Positions 45,395 to 58,288 are shown, counted from the stretch's first letter. The stretch is 64,000 bases of DNA from Zea mays (GCF_902167145.1 NC_050102.1:1426001-1490000); one strand, 5' to 3'. Translations and numbers: made by a program. The notes: generated by a model from the sequence alone, not told the origin.

Positions 45395-45460
45395 CTCCCT
45401 CCGTTTCTTTTTATTAGTCGCTTGCACTATCCAGTGACTAATAAAAAGAAACGGAGAGAG
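45395..45460. mobile_element. Minimal Stowaway MITE, 66 bp
   Basis: The near-perfect hairpin has arms CTCCCTCCGTTTCTTTTTAT and ATAAAAAGAAACGGAGAGAG with TA on both flanks (45393-45394 and 45461-45462). The element is almost entirely inverted repeat, shorter than the usual 80-300 bp of Stowaway copies. Confidence 0.82.
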
Positions 45461-46368
45461 TATAAGACATGGATGCTGCAGCAAGGCAAAGCGTGCCGAC
45501 TCATCAAATCACGGGTGACACATGGGTGCTGCACCAAGGCAAGGCAGCAAGCAAAAAGATACACCTGCACGTCATCTAGTCTACGCACACTGCCACTCGT
45601 ATTTTTGTGGATGTCAATCAAACTAGAACAAGCGGCGCCCCCCCCCCCCCACACTGAAAAATATAAATACATAATTGTACACGCTATAATCAAATTAAAT
45701 AGAGGAGGTACTAAATCTCAAATCAAATTTGTTTAGTTCAGAGAGAAAGAAAACAGATATTCAACATAACATAGAACATAGATAGCTCGAAAATAATTCA
45801 CATTAAAGTTGTAGCACCGCACTTAAACGTGCACCATAGCATGACGTTGAGGCTTGTTTCAGCTGGAAACTGGTCCAAAATAAAATTATATGATCCAAGT
45901 TTACGTCTAGTCGATATAGTGGGGAACAGGCACCCAAACCAGAGGTATTTACAAGGTACCTAGAGCCAACTCTTGGCCGACATAATCCAGACAGCTAGGC
46001 ACAAACATTACGCAACTACAAGTGCAGAGCCATTTCATCTACTAAAGCCAGCTGAACAATCCATCCACAAAAGCGATAAATAGAGGTGACCAAGATGTAC
46101 ATCCATAAAAGGCAAGACATCATTTGTGACGTGTTCAGACTGCAGATTTGTCAAGGCTGGAAACAAATATAAGAATGTGAGTATAAAGTTCCATAATATT
46201 ATGCGCTGGGTCTTTGAAGTTAATGTTATACCAAAGAAAGATATTAAGCACATGTATACAACCTCGAGGCTAAACAAACAGGGTCTTGATCGCAAACCAA
46301 TAGCTTTAGGCAGTTTACTGAGGCAAGAAAGATATGATTATGCAGCTGCCTATAGAGGAAGCTGTTCA
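45461..46368. other. Intergenic DNA
   Basis: A C run (about 45642-45651) and AT-rich sequence are seen. The open frame at 45422-45736 starts inside the MITE and is not a gene. Nothing else is supported. Confidence 0.5.
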
Positions 46369-46399
46369 CTAGCTAAGTACTTTTGGCTCTGCCCAGAGC
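46369..46399 (-). other. Candidate Helitron 3' terminus
   Basis: On the minus strand, a short hairpin (stem GCTCTG/CAGAGC, 46386-46399) is followed after 13 bases by CTAG (46369-46372) and then T. Hairpin plus CTRR before a host T is the Helitron 3' end rule. The stem is short (6 bp), so this may be chance. It sits downstream of the minus-strand Rep/helicase and RPA genes, as expected. Confidence 0.25.
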
Positions 46400-46902
46400 T
46401 ATATCCAGCAAAGAGCTATATTCAGCAAAGAGCTATATGCAACTGCTATAGCGTGATCGAGATTTAGTACCTAGAATGAACGTGTGCAAAGCAACAAACC
46501 TTTTTAGTCGTGATTGATCCGCGACATCTAAGATATTGCAACATGTGTAAATTTCTAGGGCAACAAAAAATGTTTTGGCAAGAGTTGGTTGTCAGACATT
46601 CTTTAACGCGCCATTATTTTTTTGAACTATCATGAAACTTGTTTTGCTGAAAGACTGGAAACTATTGAATATATAAGCTCTTTTTTAATAATAGTCTACA
46701 GAAATTATTATATTAAGTTTTTTCATTAGAATTGCTGGTCCAGTGTGCAGAGCACGTGAGAATTACAAATCAGTACTGTTTAGCATGTCAATTGTCATTG
46801 GCTCTATGTTCGTTTAATCATGACAAGTGGATGTTGGGAGCGTTTTGTTCTTACAAGTTGACTTATCTAAAACTACATTGACTCGGGCATATTCATACAT
46901 AG
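46400..46902. other. Non-coding region with AGCTATAT repeats
   Basis: A short repeat of (CAGCAAAGAGCTATAT) occurs at 46408-46442, and a related word recurs at 46982-46998. The plus-strand frame at 46126-46467 has no motif. No gene is seen. Confidence 0.4.
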
Positions 46903-47080
46903 GTAGAGGAAAAGCTAAGCCGCACTGTGGAGAAGCTGCAACAGCAGCTCATGGAGGAACAGAACGCAAGGCTGGCAAAGGGCTATATTCAGCAAAGCCT
47001 GAGCTCAATACCTGCACTTCCACAAGAAAGGCCACTCAACACAACCGCAAGAACCCCCCAAGCTGCAGGAATTCCCCAAT
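46903..47080 (+). pseudogene. Possible captured exon of an AIG1/IAN-type GTPase gene
   Basis: After a possible acceptor (TACATAG), one plus-strand frame reads VEEKLSRTVEKLQQQLMEEQ and continues NARLAKGY up to a TGA near 47080. The spacing of V-E-x-K-L, Q-Q-L and E-E-Q-x-A-R-L resembles the C-terminal coiled coil of plant AIG1 (IAN) GTPases. It lies on the strand opposite to the Helitron genes, within the presumed Helitron. Fragment capture by Helitrons is common in maize. The match rests on memory of a low-complexity coiled coil. Confidence 0.3.
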
Positions 47081-47908
47081 GAAGCTCTCAAAGCTACAGA
47101 TCCCCAAGCCAACTCAAGAACCCGGCGGACAGACACCAAGAAACTGGACAATTCGGAGAGGCTAGGTATCCCCGCACAGCCCTCAAGGATCAGGAAAACC
47201 CTGAGCTCTAGCACAAAAGCATATAATCGAGAGGAGACCAGCCAATCATTAGGGTCATAACAGCACCCATGGGAACGAAAAAGGATCGGTTGCACCCACC
47301 GAGGGAACAAAAGCCTAGATTTTCAAATTGGTTTCTAAGACACATTTTATTTGTATTAGAGACCAAAAGGAACTCGAAAGGAGCTTTTGCTAGCTTCTGT
47401 GGGATCCAAAAAGTTAATGCACAAGATATCCCATAGAAGCCAGTTTTTCAAATCAAAGGCCTAGACAAACAGGACTGGGTGTATTTTCTAAAGCTAGACA
47501 ACAGTCACCATCTCTCTCCTCACACCAACTGCGTATATCGGCAAAAGGGCACATTAGGTTGCAGAGTAATGATCTGGAGATCGAGTGTTGCAAACTTTAG
47601 CCAAGTCTGGTGAAAATTAGGTTCAGTTCAGAGCATAATAGGTCCATGGCAGTACAGGTGCAACATAAATGTGCCACATCTATTTTGGCACTGTAGCTAA
47701 GACCGTTGCAACAATAGGAATGGAAGCATAAGAGTCAATGTAGTCCATTGCTAATTTAAATGTTGCCCATCACAACTGGACAACGTTTTTTCAGAGGCAA
47801 AAGAAAAGCGAGCAAAGAAGGCCACAATTAAATCTAAGACCTATTTGATAACAGTGGCATTCAGACTGTTGTAAACAACAAGAAGGCACAGAGAGGCAGA
47901 GGATGTAC
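47081..47908. other. Region downstream of RPA1-like gene
   Basis: No coding sequence is supported. A last exon of the RPA1-like gene after the donor at 47908 could lie here, but I cannot place it. Confidence 0.45.
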
Positions 47909-50412
47909 CTAGAATTAGCAACGCCGGAAGCCAAGTCATCACCATCACCAGTTTTATCAGCTGAGCCTCCCAATATCTTCCTCGCAACCTGCCTGGTAGC
48001 TGAGGACCCACCTTTTGATAGTGGCATTGGCGACCTTGCACGCTATATCGAAGTGCATAAAGTTTGTAAGGCGACTTGAGTTGGTGGTAACAACAAATTT
48101 ATTGAGTGTTCGAAAGCATGGGTTACCTTATCCTTGACGTAGTTTTTGGTGCTCTGTGGTGTCTGAGAAGAGATACCTCCAGTTGGGACAGAGTCTGCTG
48201 ATGTAGACTTGGATGCAGCCCGCGCAGACGAAATTGATGAAGGTTGGGATCCACTGGGTGAAATTGGAACCTGACCTCCATCACCAATCTCGACGACAAC
48301 CGTGTTAACCTGGAAACACACATTGCCTAAAGCAATGGTGCTGTCTGTGAAGCTTACGTTGAATGTGTACACCTTTTCCATTAGCTTAGTTATTTCATCA
48401 GGAATAAATCTGGGTGGATTATCCACGATCAAGATGTCAAGTGGTTTCTTAACAATGCGCTGTGCCATACGTCCAAATACTATGAAATCAGTCTCGCCTG
48501 TCTCATCTCCTGATGTGATGAGAAACCTGTACCTGCGCATAAAGTAGCAGTCACAGATGTATGATTAAGGAGTAAGCAGGCATAGATGTACCAGACCAAG
48601 AAACATCACATACCTTGGATTAGGCGGACCAACATGGCCACAACCAGAGTCCGAGCATTTATAGGCATCACCATGAGGCTTTGTTTTCTTGAGGCACTTT
48701 CTATAGGACTTGTACCACCATAGTTGATCAATCTTAAGAACGGTAACTGTTACCAACCACTCAACTTTCTAAAGAACAGTTAAATGAGGCAGTACAGGGG
48801 TTAGCATTGTTCTCTTAGGCACATAAGAAGAGTGTATAAAAAGATGTAGTCGATTAGCATGAAAGGAACCACCTCATGCTTGAATGGATGCAAGTGTTTG
48901 ATTTTAGATACTTTCTTATGCTCAGCGGTAGAAATCCTCGGCACACGCTGTGTCGAACCAGTAGCAGACATAATTGGGCTCCCCTTTTATGCTGCAAGCT
49001 AAAAAAGGAGACAAGCGAGCTGGACATATAAAGGGTAGATCTATATTTTTTGGCGCTCAAGGGAAGCAGGTGACATGTTTATGGTACCTGGCTGCAAGGC
49101 TTGTTGCCTCTAGAACCTGCGACTTCACGTACCATTTGCAAGACGATCCACCTGTTAGCGAAGTGGTACCTAAAAGGTTTGGAACCTTGGGTAAACATAG
49201 TCTTAATAGAAGTGTAAATAGCAAGGTTAGACAAACATACCAGCATAGGATCTAGCAAGAGTACCAACAAAGATAATAATCTGGAGTGAGTCCTGGTCGG
49301 CAATACTAATCTGATCAGCCAGGAAGGAGGTTGCCTGCTCACCCCACAGCACAACCTCAAGGGGAGTACAGCTAAAAATGCGATTAAAATGAGTCACAAG
49401 TATAACCTCATGGGTAAAACAACTTGCTGCAGGGGTAAGTAACTAACCTCTCATTTTGTATAGTGACAGATCTCTTTGATGTTTGAGTCTAGCGCATCTT
49501 TGTACGAATGGTTGCGACATCCGAGATCATGGTGACCGCGCCAATGACATTTATTTTACATAACAATATAGAGTGACAAGAGAGCATTTGGTAGAACTGT
49601 GTAAAGCACAGGATGGATTCATGCTATGTACCTATGAAATACTCCCTAATGTCCACAAGGGTTGTAAGCTGGTCAAAGGGAGTGAGGGAGTAAACAATCT
49701 CTGGAAAAGCCGGTGGCACTTCAATAAGCTCCTCGACTGTCTTCCATTTTGTGAAACCGATCATGATATCGTTGTCAACAGGCTTGTACATCCTATTTGC
49801 TTTCTTGATCTGAACGTAGGAGATGTTGTAGACATTGCCCTCCTTTATCATGGGCTTGAAAACGGCAGCGAGTGGAGGGTATATTTGAGCATGAGCACTG
49901 CCACCCTACATAAAATAAAAGAAATGCCTCTGTCACTATACAATTTTGGCATAATTTTTAGTGATATCATGTGTTTCAATATTATAAGTGAGGTAACCAT
50001 TATGTCTGAGAGGGACTGAAGCCAGACTAATTGTCGTAATACGAAGCTAAATGGAGGGAGTAGCATCTATTTAGAATGTGGTTACATATTTATTGGACCA
50101 TGTTAACATTTTCAGGAAGATGTTGCTGCCATATTCTGAGTAGCATACAAGGACAAGCCTGGAATAATTTTGTGGGATGTAGTTAATGCACCAGAACCAG
50201 TAAGTCTGTGGGAATGTTGCCTTAATTCAAATCTAGATCAATGTCCATGTAGTAAGAAGATTGCGTACCTCCTCATCGATGAGGACCATATCAACGTGGA
50301 GGAGATTTGACTCATCCTGAGGATCATAAAATTCCCACATACGGGAGACATGGACACACAACCGGTCACTGCAATTCCCAATCATAAGGCTACCAATCAG
50401 AACCTCTGTCAT
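47909..50412 (-). pseudogene. RPA1-like gene of Helitron (nine exons seen)
   Basis: The exons are 50412-50269, 49905-49632, about 49550-49448, 49371-49241, 49169-49088, 48997-48873, 48768-48614, 48532-48127 and 48034-47909. The product has the plan of replication protein A large subunit: N-terminal OB folds (DUF223-like, with KEGNVYNISYVQIKKANRMY), a middle OB fold with LWGEQATSFLADQ and LTGGSSCKWYV, a zinc-ribbon-like region (KCLKKTKPHGDAYKCSDSGC, with Tyr replacing an expected first Cys) and a C-terminal OB fold (TDFIVFGRMAQRIV). RPA-like genes accompany Rep/helicase in plant Helitrons and likely bind the single-stranded intermediate. Exon 3 has an in-frame TAG (49489-49491), and its acceptor AG reads AA, so the gene looks dead. 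Confidence 0.8.
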
Positions 50413-50659
50413 CTGCAAAGTAAAGGCAAAAGAGGGACAAGAACATTTGTCTAATGAGTATGTGTTGAGAGTAAGAGATGAAGTAAGCATACTGAATGTC
50501 AGAATAAACACCTTAGTACAAAAGAGGTACCATCGATGAGCGGTGCACGCATAGAAAATTTCAAAAACAAAAAAATGGAAGGGGCAACAGTATGGTACAT
50601 AAATGTATCTACAATATGCACATTTGTACACAAATGAGATATGTAATAGGTGAACTGCG

Positions 50660-51744
50660 CTACGACGATGCTGCTAGCGCAGCATCTAAGACCTCGTGGT
50701 AAACAACATTTCGAGTACAGGAGCCACAGGAACCATCATCATTTTCGATCACAATTCTAAGCCCCTCCCTGGATGTCGCACGCGAAACAGCAACATAGAG
50801 CTGGTCATGTGTAAATACTGGTTTCTTTAGGTATAGGCCAACAGTGTAAAGCGTCTGTCCTTGGCTTTTATTTATTGTCATGGCATAGCAGATGCGTAAT
50901 GGGAACTGGGTCCTCTGCAAAGTGAAAGGCCATTTTGCGTTCGTTGTGTTCAGCGCAATTCGTGGAATGAATACCTCATCGCCAATCCTGGATCCTGTGA
51001 GTATTATGCATCACAGAACACACTGACCTAGCTGGGAAATAAGCAGCCTTGTCCCATTACAGAGGCCCATAGTTTGGTTCAGATTGCGAAGCAGCATCAC
51101 CATCGCACCCTCTTTAAGTACAAGTTTGTGGCAAGGAAAATTGGGTGCATTTATGGAATTGAGGAATTCGGTTGGGTAAAGCACATCAAAATCTAGAATG
51201 TGTTCTGCTGATTTTGAAATTGTGTCATAGCTAATGCACTCGACGCCATTGCCAGGTACCATCGAAACAATACGCTCGTTGATGTCATCAACAGTTGAAT
51301 TATTAGGACAAATGATAGCCCGCACAGCTAGGTAATCATAGTTTCTGTGATTTGCAATAAAATTCGGGTACACTTCAGTTATAAGTGCTAGGATATTGTC
51401 ACCGTCATCATGAATCAATAGATCGGGAGGGATCATGATCCACGAAGGCTCGGCCTCGCCGTCCATCTTCGCAACAGGAACAGTACCATCTCCGATGGAC
51501 AGAACCCATTTGCTAAATTCAGCAAGAGCAGCACGCTTTTTCGACGGTAGGCATGGGTTGGCAAGACACATGTTTGTATGTAGGCTCAAGAAGCTGACAT
51601 GGCGCCAAAGCCTAGAGTTGGTAATGCAAGCATTAACAACTGCAGATCATGATCCCTTACGAACAACTGGTAGAATCTGACGAAAATCGCTGCCCAAAAC
51701 AACGACTTTGCCACCAAACAAGATAATCACGTTCGCAGGTTCGT
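50660..51744 (-). pseudogene. Helitron helicase, C-terminal half
   Basis: The SF1 (Pif1-type) helicase continues from the block at 55157-56408. It starts with FGGKVVVLGSDFRQILPVV and continues with PNNSTVDDINE, KLVLKEGAMVMLLRNLN, NGTRL and the final motif region CYAMTINKSQGQTL then YVAVSRATS. In-frame stops lie at 51647-51649 and 51011-51013; both read TGA where an Arg or Gln codon is expected. The frame ends at 50660. In a Helitron this domain unwinds the donor strand during rolling-circle transposition. Confidence 0.9.
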
Positions 51745-54700
51745 TGTAACACCCGGGCTTTAAGGAACAAAGCCGGGTGCATCTCATACATGCGCCAAAG
51801 AAGACAACATATATAATAACAGAGTGTATAGAGATAAATGTCACAATAAAATCAGAGTACTTATTACATAGCGGAAGTCTTACACAATAAAAGATGAATA
51901 TAGCAGGAACTAAAATCTATCCTTGGCGCTAAAAAGCTGACTGGGAGACGCCACCTAGATCAAGTCGAAAGCCTCAGTATTAGGTGGCTCCTCTTTGACC
52001 ACCTGTTCTTCTCCTGTGGGGGGTGTGAGACAGCAAGGGTGAGCTCACACATGTTCATCGCTCAACAAGTTGTGGGGAATAATGTGACATGATCTCACCA
52101 AAGGTGGGAGTTCATGAAGTGTAAGGCTGAACAATGAAATAAAGGCTGAAGCTGAGCATTGCTTTTATAAGTTGGTCAAAATTTTATTAGCAATTGCTAA
52201 GTGTAAGTAAATACCAAACCATAGTAATAATAAGTAAAAGTAATAATAAAATAATCCTAGATGCAATGAAATGACATGTTAAGTTTAAGTTCCATAAGTT
52301 AATCATGTGAGTGTCCGAGCCGCTCATGACCGTGAGCACGGCTAGTATACCAGTTTTACACTCTGTAGAGGTTGCGTATCTTTACCCACAAGTCGTGTTA
52401 CCCATTTGCCACGGAGTTGATCAGACCCCATACACCTCTACCAAGGAAGCGAGGCTGGGTACCACTACGAGGCCTTTATAAAGTTCCACTAGCTTCAGAC
52501 TACCCGCTATAGTTTATAGGAAGCTCCAGTGTAGGAATCCCTCGCCTGACCGCCATCGCAGCAAAATCAACCCAAGGACCTCCCTACACTGACCACTCCC
52601 CTACTGCCCTTGCCCATTTCTGGTAAGGTAGTCATCCACTAGCTTTCCTAGTTAATCAGCCAAGGGCGTCCCATTAAACCCTTGTGGTAGCACTGTTTTC
52701 CCGGGTGGTTCTCCATGTTCCCATTAACATAATGATCTTATCATGAACAGTAAAGAATAAACAGATAATAAAAAGTGTAATCATGAGTAATAAATATCTC
52801 TATACCCAAATCCACATAAAGCAATAGCATGTACTACCCAAAAAATTAGTAGTAAAACCAGTGGTGAAACAAGGTATAAAGATAGTCAAAATCTAGGGTA
52901 TCCTATTGGGTCCCAGCAAAATTAACCTATGCAGATCATGATGATTAATAAGAACATGAATGGGTAAAAGAAGTGACCAAGGGCACAACTTGCCTTCCAC
53001 GAGCTCCTGCTCAGCAGTCTCTATCAGCTGAACCCCGGAATCCTCTATAGCTTGCTCGTCTACTCGCATCAATACAATACATACATAGTATAGCAAAAAT
53101 TAACATCACACCAAACATGTAAATAAAATACATAATAATAATCTAGACATTAAAATAAGATCATACGAACTGGAATCATTAAATTTGGAGTTATAGATTT
53201 TAAGATATGGATTTCTGAAGGTTTTATGTATTTAATACAAGATTAAGTACTAGATAAATTTTGATGTGTCTTTCATGCCAAAACTGTGGCACTAATGGAT
53301 AGACAATAATATTACAAAAATTTAGGAACTGAAATGGACCAATTTGGAGTTCATATGCATTTTCTATGAATTATACAAATTCTAGGAATTGTTTTTATAT
53401 TAAAAACTCATTTTCTAATTCATTTTCCTGATTTTATAACTCTCTGGATGGGGCCACAAATACATAGAAGTGTAGGGGCTAGCGTGAAAAATTCCCAAGA
53501 CTCATCGCACTGCTCCTGCGGACGGCGGGTTAGTTTCTACAAATCCTAGGGGCTCTTCTGTAACTTGAGCACAACGAAAGGGTATCGCGAGACTTAGGCC
53601 TTCGGATCCACCCTGGACGGTCGGGATTAGGCCGGACGCCATCCAGAAACAATGAGCGATGCGGTTCCTTGGATCCCACATCAACGGTGTGGATTTTAAG
53701 TGACTAAATTTGCTCTGGGTCACCCGATCACGGATCGATGGCTACGATTCAACTGACCGAAGGGGTATCCCTCTACCCGATTATAGCCATCCGTTGGGCA
53801 TCCAACGGTCGATTGTCATCTTCTCCAACGCAGCGCCTGAACCAAGCGCAACCCGACGGCCGTGCACGCCCAACCGGTGACGAGGCGCATCACTCGCCGA
53901 TCCCCACTACCAACCAACACAGGCCATGCGCTACTACACCGACACCGCGCTACGCCACACGACCCCATATTCCACTCTAGCCACGCATGAATCGGCGTCA
54001 AAGGAAGAGAGGGTAGATCTGGGAGATGTCATACCTATGGTTTGTGTCCGATCTCCGTGGCTTCAGACGCACACTCGCGCAATGCCCCACTGCTTCCGCC
54101 CAACAGCCCAATGGTAGGCACAACGAAGCACAGACCACGACGCTGAGTGACAGACCCGTGATGGACACTGGACGGAGAGGGGGGGTCTGATGCTGGCGGC
54201 GCTTTCTCCCTCACTTGACACAGTCACGACGACGGCTAGCATTCAAGGGCCAATGGAGGCTCAGTCTGAGGGTTGGGGACGTCGCAAGGGCACCCATTTT
54301 ATGGCTAGGATACAGCTGGGTGGGCTATGGACGCGGTCAGCAGAAATCGTGCACGGCAGGTGCAGCCTTCCGCCATGCGCGGAGTGGTGGAAGATGGCTC
54401 TGCACCGTGGGCTCCACCGGCAGTGAGGCCAACGCCTGATCTCTGGAGACACTGGCTGACGCGTGGGCCCACCACACAGCGATAGAAACGCACGCGCGTG
54501 GAGTGAGCGAGCGAGCCGATAGGGAGATATCCCATAGACAGCGTGGGCCCACAGTCATAGGTGCGGCTGGCGTGAGACTGTAGAGTGGGGCCCGCACGCC
54601 AGAGTGGCTGCGCGCGTGGTCATGGGCCAAGAGTGCGGTAGGGATAGTGGGCCGATTATCTAAGGTTTCAGGCCAAGCGCCAGCTTCCTCTTTATTCTTT

Positions 54701-55151
54701 TCTTTTTTTTTTCTAGTTTTCTTTTCGTATCTCTTCTCTATTTCTTTGAATTTAGATTTAAATCCAAATTTGGTACTAAATTTAAATGCACAGATTTGAA
54801 CACTATTGTGGATGAAATATTATCTATAAAATTTATTTTGTGCTATATAATATTTATCTCCCACTTTATTTATATTGTTCTCAATTCCCTAAATTACACT
54901 TTTGGTTCAAATTCAAATTGCCCTCTCATTATTATATTTCTCTTATTATTATTTTATTATCAAATGCACAAACAAGCAAAACTCCATCATGATGCACAAT
55001 CAAATAAAACTCAGCATGATGCACATATTAATTTAAGCGTCACTAGCTAATTAATGACTTTGTAAGTGTTGATTCACCTGTTATATTAAACAGAGGCAAA
55101 ACATGTGTGTAAATCAACTATATTTTAAAATTTACATTTTTGAGTATTACA
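51745..55151 (-). mobile_element. Solo LTR, Tekay-like, 3.4 kb
   Basis: This 3407-bp segment runs from TGTAACACCCGG to GAGTATTACA inside the helicase gene, with target duplication TTCGT (51740-51744) and TTTGT (55152-55156), one mismatch. The helicase frame is continuous across the insertion once one copy of the duplication is removed. No primer site, PPT or coding sequence is inside, so it is a solo LTR from recombination. It is the same family and orientation as the split LTR ending at 35796. Frames at 53738-54630 are short and overlapping, not genes. Confidence 0.9.
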
Positions 55152-55156
55152 TTTGT

Positions 55157-56408
55157 CCTCCGAGAGGATATCACGCATGGTTCTGTCTAAGGCCTCAAAG
55201 CAATGTCGATGCGTCATTGGCGCTTCGTCCCATACAATCAATGAGGATACCTGTATGAGTTCAGCAAGCATGGTCCCTCACCTAATAGTACACATGGCTG
55301 TTTCATTCATGTCGAAAGGTATCTTGAAACGTGAATATGCGGTTCGTCCTTTAGGCATTAGCAAAGAAGCAACACCTGAGGAAGCAACAGCAAGTACTAT
55401 CTTTCCTTTCGATCTGATGTTTGCAATCAGAGTATTCCATAGGAAGGTTTTCCCTGTGCCGCCATGACCAGAGACAAAGAAAAATCCGGGTAAGGAAGAT
55501 AGAACTCTACCGATAATGGTATCATAGACATGTCGTTGATCGGTATTTAGCTGGGATAGAAGAGATTGGGCTTGCATGGACAACACCAACGGTTCAACGT
55601 CAACTTCATCGTTAAGCAGCCTATTTTCGTACATGGGATCATTTCGTGCAGACAGTTTGGGCAAGTTGAAGTCTTCAATATTCCCTCCGCTGTTAGAAAA
55701 TAGTTGTGTTAGCTTCTTTATCAGCAGCGACATAAGTTGTTCCAGTGGCACAACGTAGCGCGGATTGGCCAGTGCGTCGGTGAGTGAGCGGTGAATGTCA
55801 TCCGTGAAATATAGCCAGTACTTATCAAATAAAGCACGAACATTGCCAACCGAGCAATGGAGGGCAACTGTTACAATGAGTTGGCGTAGCTGGTGTGATG
55901 AGGCAGAGACGATGGCCTCGTTAAAGAGAAGGCTCCATTCGTTATCGCTCTCAAGAAGGCCCCTCGCCTCACATGCCTCGCGAAAGGTACCATAGACCGT
56001 GTCACTAAATGTCCTTAGATCAGCATAACTCGTTGCACCTTTAACTATCATCAATAGCATGTGCAAGTAGTACAGTTCACCGGCCGTTGGATGAACGTAG
56101 TACATCCGTCCAATTTTGTGACAAGGGGTTCTTTTCCGCCATAGTCGATCCGAAGAGTGCCAAGACCACTCAGTAGGGAAATCACAATATGTTAGGTGTC
56201 GGTATCCAGGATGTCTTGCATTGGTGTTAAACCACTCAGTTAGCATGGAACTTTTTGCTGCGGGGGACTCTAGGAGAGACGCTAAGGTAGTACCCGGTTC
56301 ATACCGAACAAAGTTATTGTTGGGCAAATGGACAACAAGACGTTCAACCGCAGGTATTCTAAAATGAATGTCGAACTCCAAAATACGCCAGATGGCTTCA
56401 CATATGGA
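55157..56408 (-). pseudogene. Helitron helicase, N-terminal half
   Basis: Read leftward it begins near EAIWRIL then FDIHFRIPAVERLVVHLP. It includes LYYLHMLL, the Walker A block GHGGTGKTF, SSGVASLLMPKGRTAYSRF and the Walker B block VWDEAPMTH. One in-frame TGA (55278-55280) follows MCTIR, where a basic or Gln residue is expected. The right edge (about 56398-56408) joins directly to a truncated Gypsy RT. The left edge is the target duplication of the solo LTR. Confidence 0.92.
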
Positions 56409-58288
56409 GTTCCTTTTTCATCCAGATTTGATGATAGCCTGAGTAACAATCCAGGAGACTCATGAGTTCCGAAGAAGCTGCTGCATCAACTAAAGAGTCT
56501 ATCCTTGGCAGCGGGAACTCATCTTTCGGACAAGCCTTGTTGAGATCTGTGAAATCAATACACATTCTCCACTTTCCATTGGCCTTCTTCACCATAACAG
56601 TGTTAGCTAGCCATTCTGGATACTTGACTTCTCTGATAACTCCTGCACTTAGGAGTCTTTTTACTTCGTTGCGAGCCCCTTCAGCCTTGTCATCAGACAT
56701 TTTCCGAAGCCTCTGCTTGCGGGGTCTGAAGGATGGGTCAACATTGAGCGAATGTTCAATAACATCCCGATTCACTCCACAAAGATCATTGGCTGACCAT
56801 GCAAAAACATCTTTATTGTTGAATAGAAACCTTATCAAGGTTTCCTCTTGATCTTCAGATAATTGCGAGCCCAATAGCACCTTCTGCTCTGCTATATCCT
56901 CACACAGCAGCATGGGCTTCGGCTGATCAGCCGAAGCTGCTTTTTCCCTCCTGAACTTGTACTGTTCACAAGCTTCAACTCCATCTATATTATGAATTGC
57001 CTTGGAATCAGTCCAGCTTCCTTCGGCCCTTCTGGCAGCTTCCTGACTCCCATGAATAGCAATAGGCCCTTGGTCCGAAGGTATCTTCATGCAGAGATAA
57101 GCTGGGTGAAGAATTGCTTCAAAAGCATTTAGAGTACCACGACCAATGATGGCGTTGTAGGGGTATTCCATGTCAACAATATCAAACACAATTTGCTCAG
57201 TCCTTGTGTTATTAACAAATCCGAAGGTTACCGGCATGGTAATCTTCCCGAGTGCCACAATCTGCCGCCCTCCGAAGCCACAAAGAGGGTGCGTAGCATC
57301 ATGAATCTTGTCTTCAGGCTCCTGCATCTGTCTGAAGGCTTTGGCAAATATAATGTCAGCTGCACTGCCTGTGTCAACTAGGACATTGTGAACCAGAAAC
57401 CCTTTGATCACACAAGAAATGACCATAGCATCATTGTGAGGATAGTCCTTGAGCTGAAGATCTTCCTGAGAGAAGGTAATTGGAATGTGAGACCATTTTG
57501 ACTTAATAAAGGGTCCCTGCACTCCAACATGCTGCACCCTTCTCTGAGCCTCCTTCTTCTGCTTTTTGTTAGCTGGCTCTGAGCAAGAACCGCCTGTTAT
57601 CGGGAGCACCAGCTTCGAAGCCGAAGCAGCTCCAGCTTGAGTGTTGAACGAAGCCATCAGCTCAGAAAGGTGGAAGTGAGTTGACCGGAGGTGGGCGCCA
57701 ATGTTGGGGACTTGTTCTCAAATGCTAAGAATTAAGAACAAGGCAACACAAAAAATGTTAAGTGTTAAGGTCCTTCGTCCTCCATAACGATATATCCCTT
57801 CGGGATATAAAGCATCTCGGACGAAGGTTACGAAGGACATACCTTCGTAAGCATAACAACGAAGAATGAAGCATTCACATAAATCATAGAATATGAAATA
57901 AACATTTAAATATTGTCATAGAATTATCTCTACTTGTATTAATGAATATAAATGACTTTGATTTACAAATGTACCTTCGGTCCTGCGGTAGGCAGAAGTA
58001 CAAGCGTGATGCGAAAGCAAATGACAGATTCACGTGAACAGTACAGAGGTACTGTTCATCTATTTATAGGCACAGGTCGCAGCCTGTGACAAATTACAAT
58101 TATGTCCCTTGCGAAAGTTTACAGCATTGACTCAGACCTATATGTATAAAAAGGTCATTCTATCTCTATGTCGGTTTAAAACGCCGAAGCTCCATGAAAA
58201 GGGACCTTCGGCCATCTCTTGGAGACGACTTCAGCCGAAGCTGTTTCTTCGTGTGAGACCTTCGGCGCACCGAAGCACAACCCCAACA
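56409..58288 (-). mobile_element. Truncated Gypsy copy in Rep/helicase gene
   Basis: The minus-strand element starts with a 587-bp LTR at 58288-57702 (TGTTGGGGTTGTG...CCCCAACA). Next to it is a primer site TGGCGCCCACC (57700-57690), and then an open frame from 57657. That frame holds an aspartic protease (VLVDTGSAADIIFA) and the first RT blocks (MCIDFTDLNKACPKD, then LDCYSGYHQIWM). It stops abruptly at about 56409, where helicase sequence resumes, so the rest of pol, the 3' LTR and a short piece of the host Rep/helicase (about 50 bp) were lost in one deletion. LTR and pol wording indicate a Tat-type element of another family than 21696-35148. Confidence 0.88.

Noticed and set aside
49573..50019. 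148-codon plus-strand frame
   Set aside because: It is antisense to exon 2 of the RPA1-like gene and has no domain of its own.
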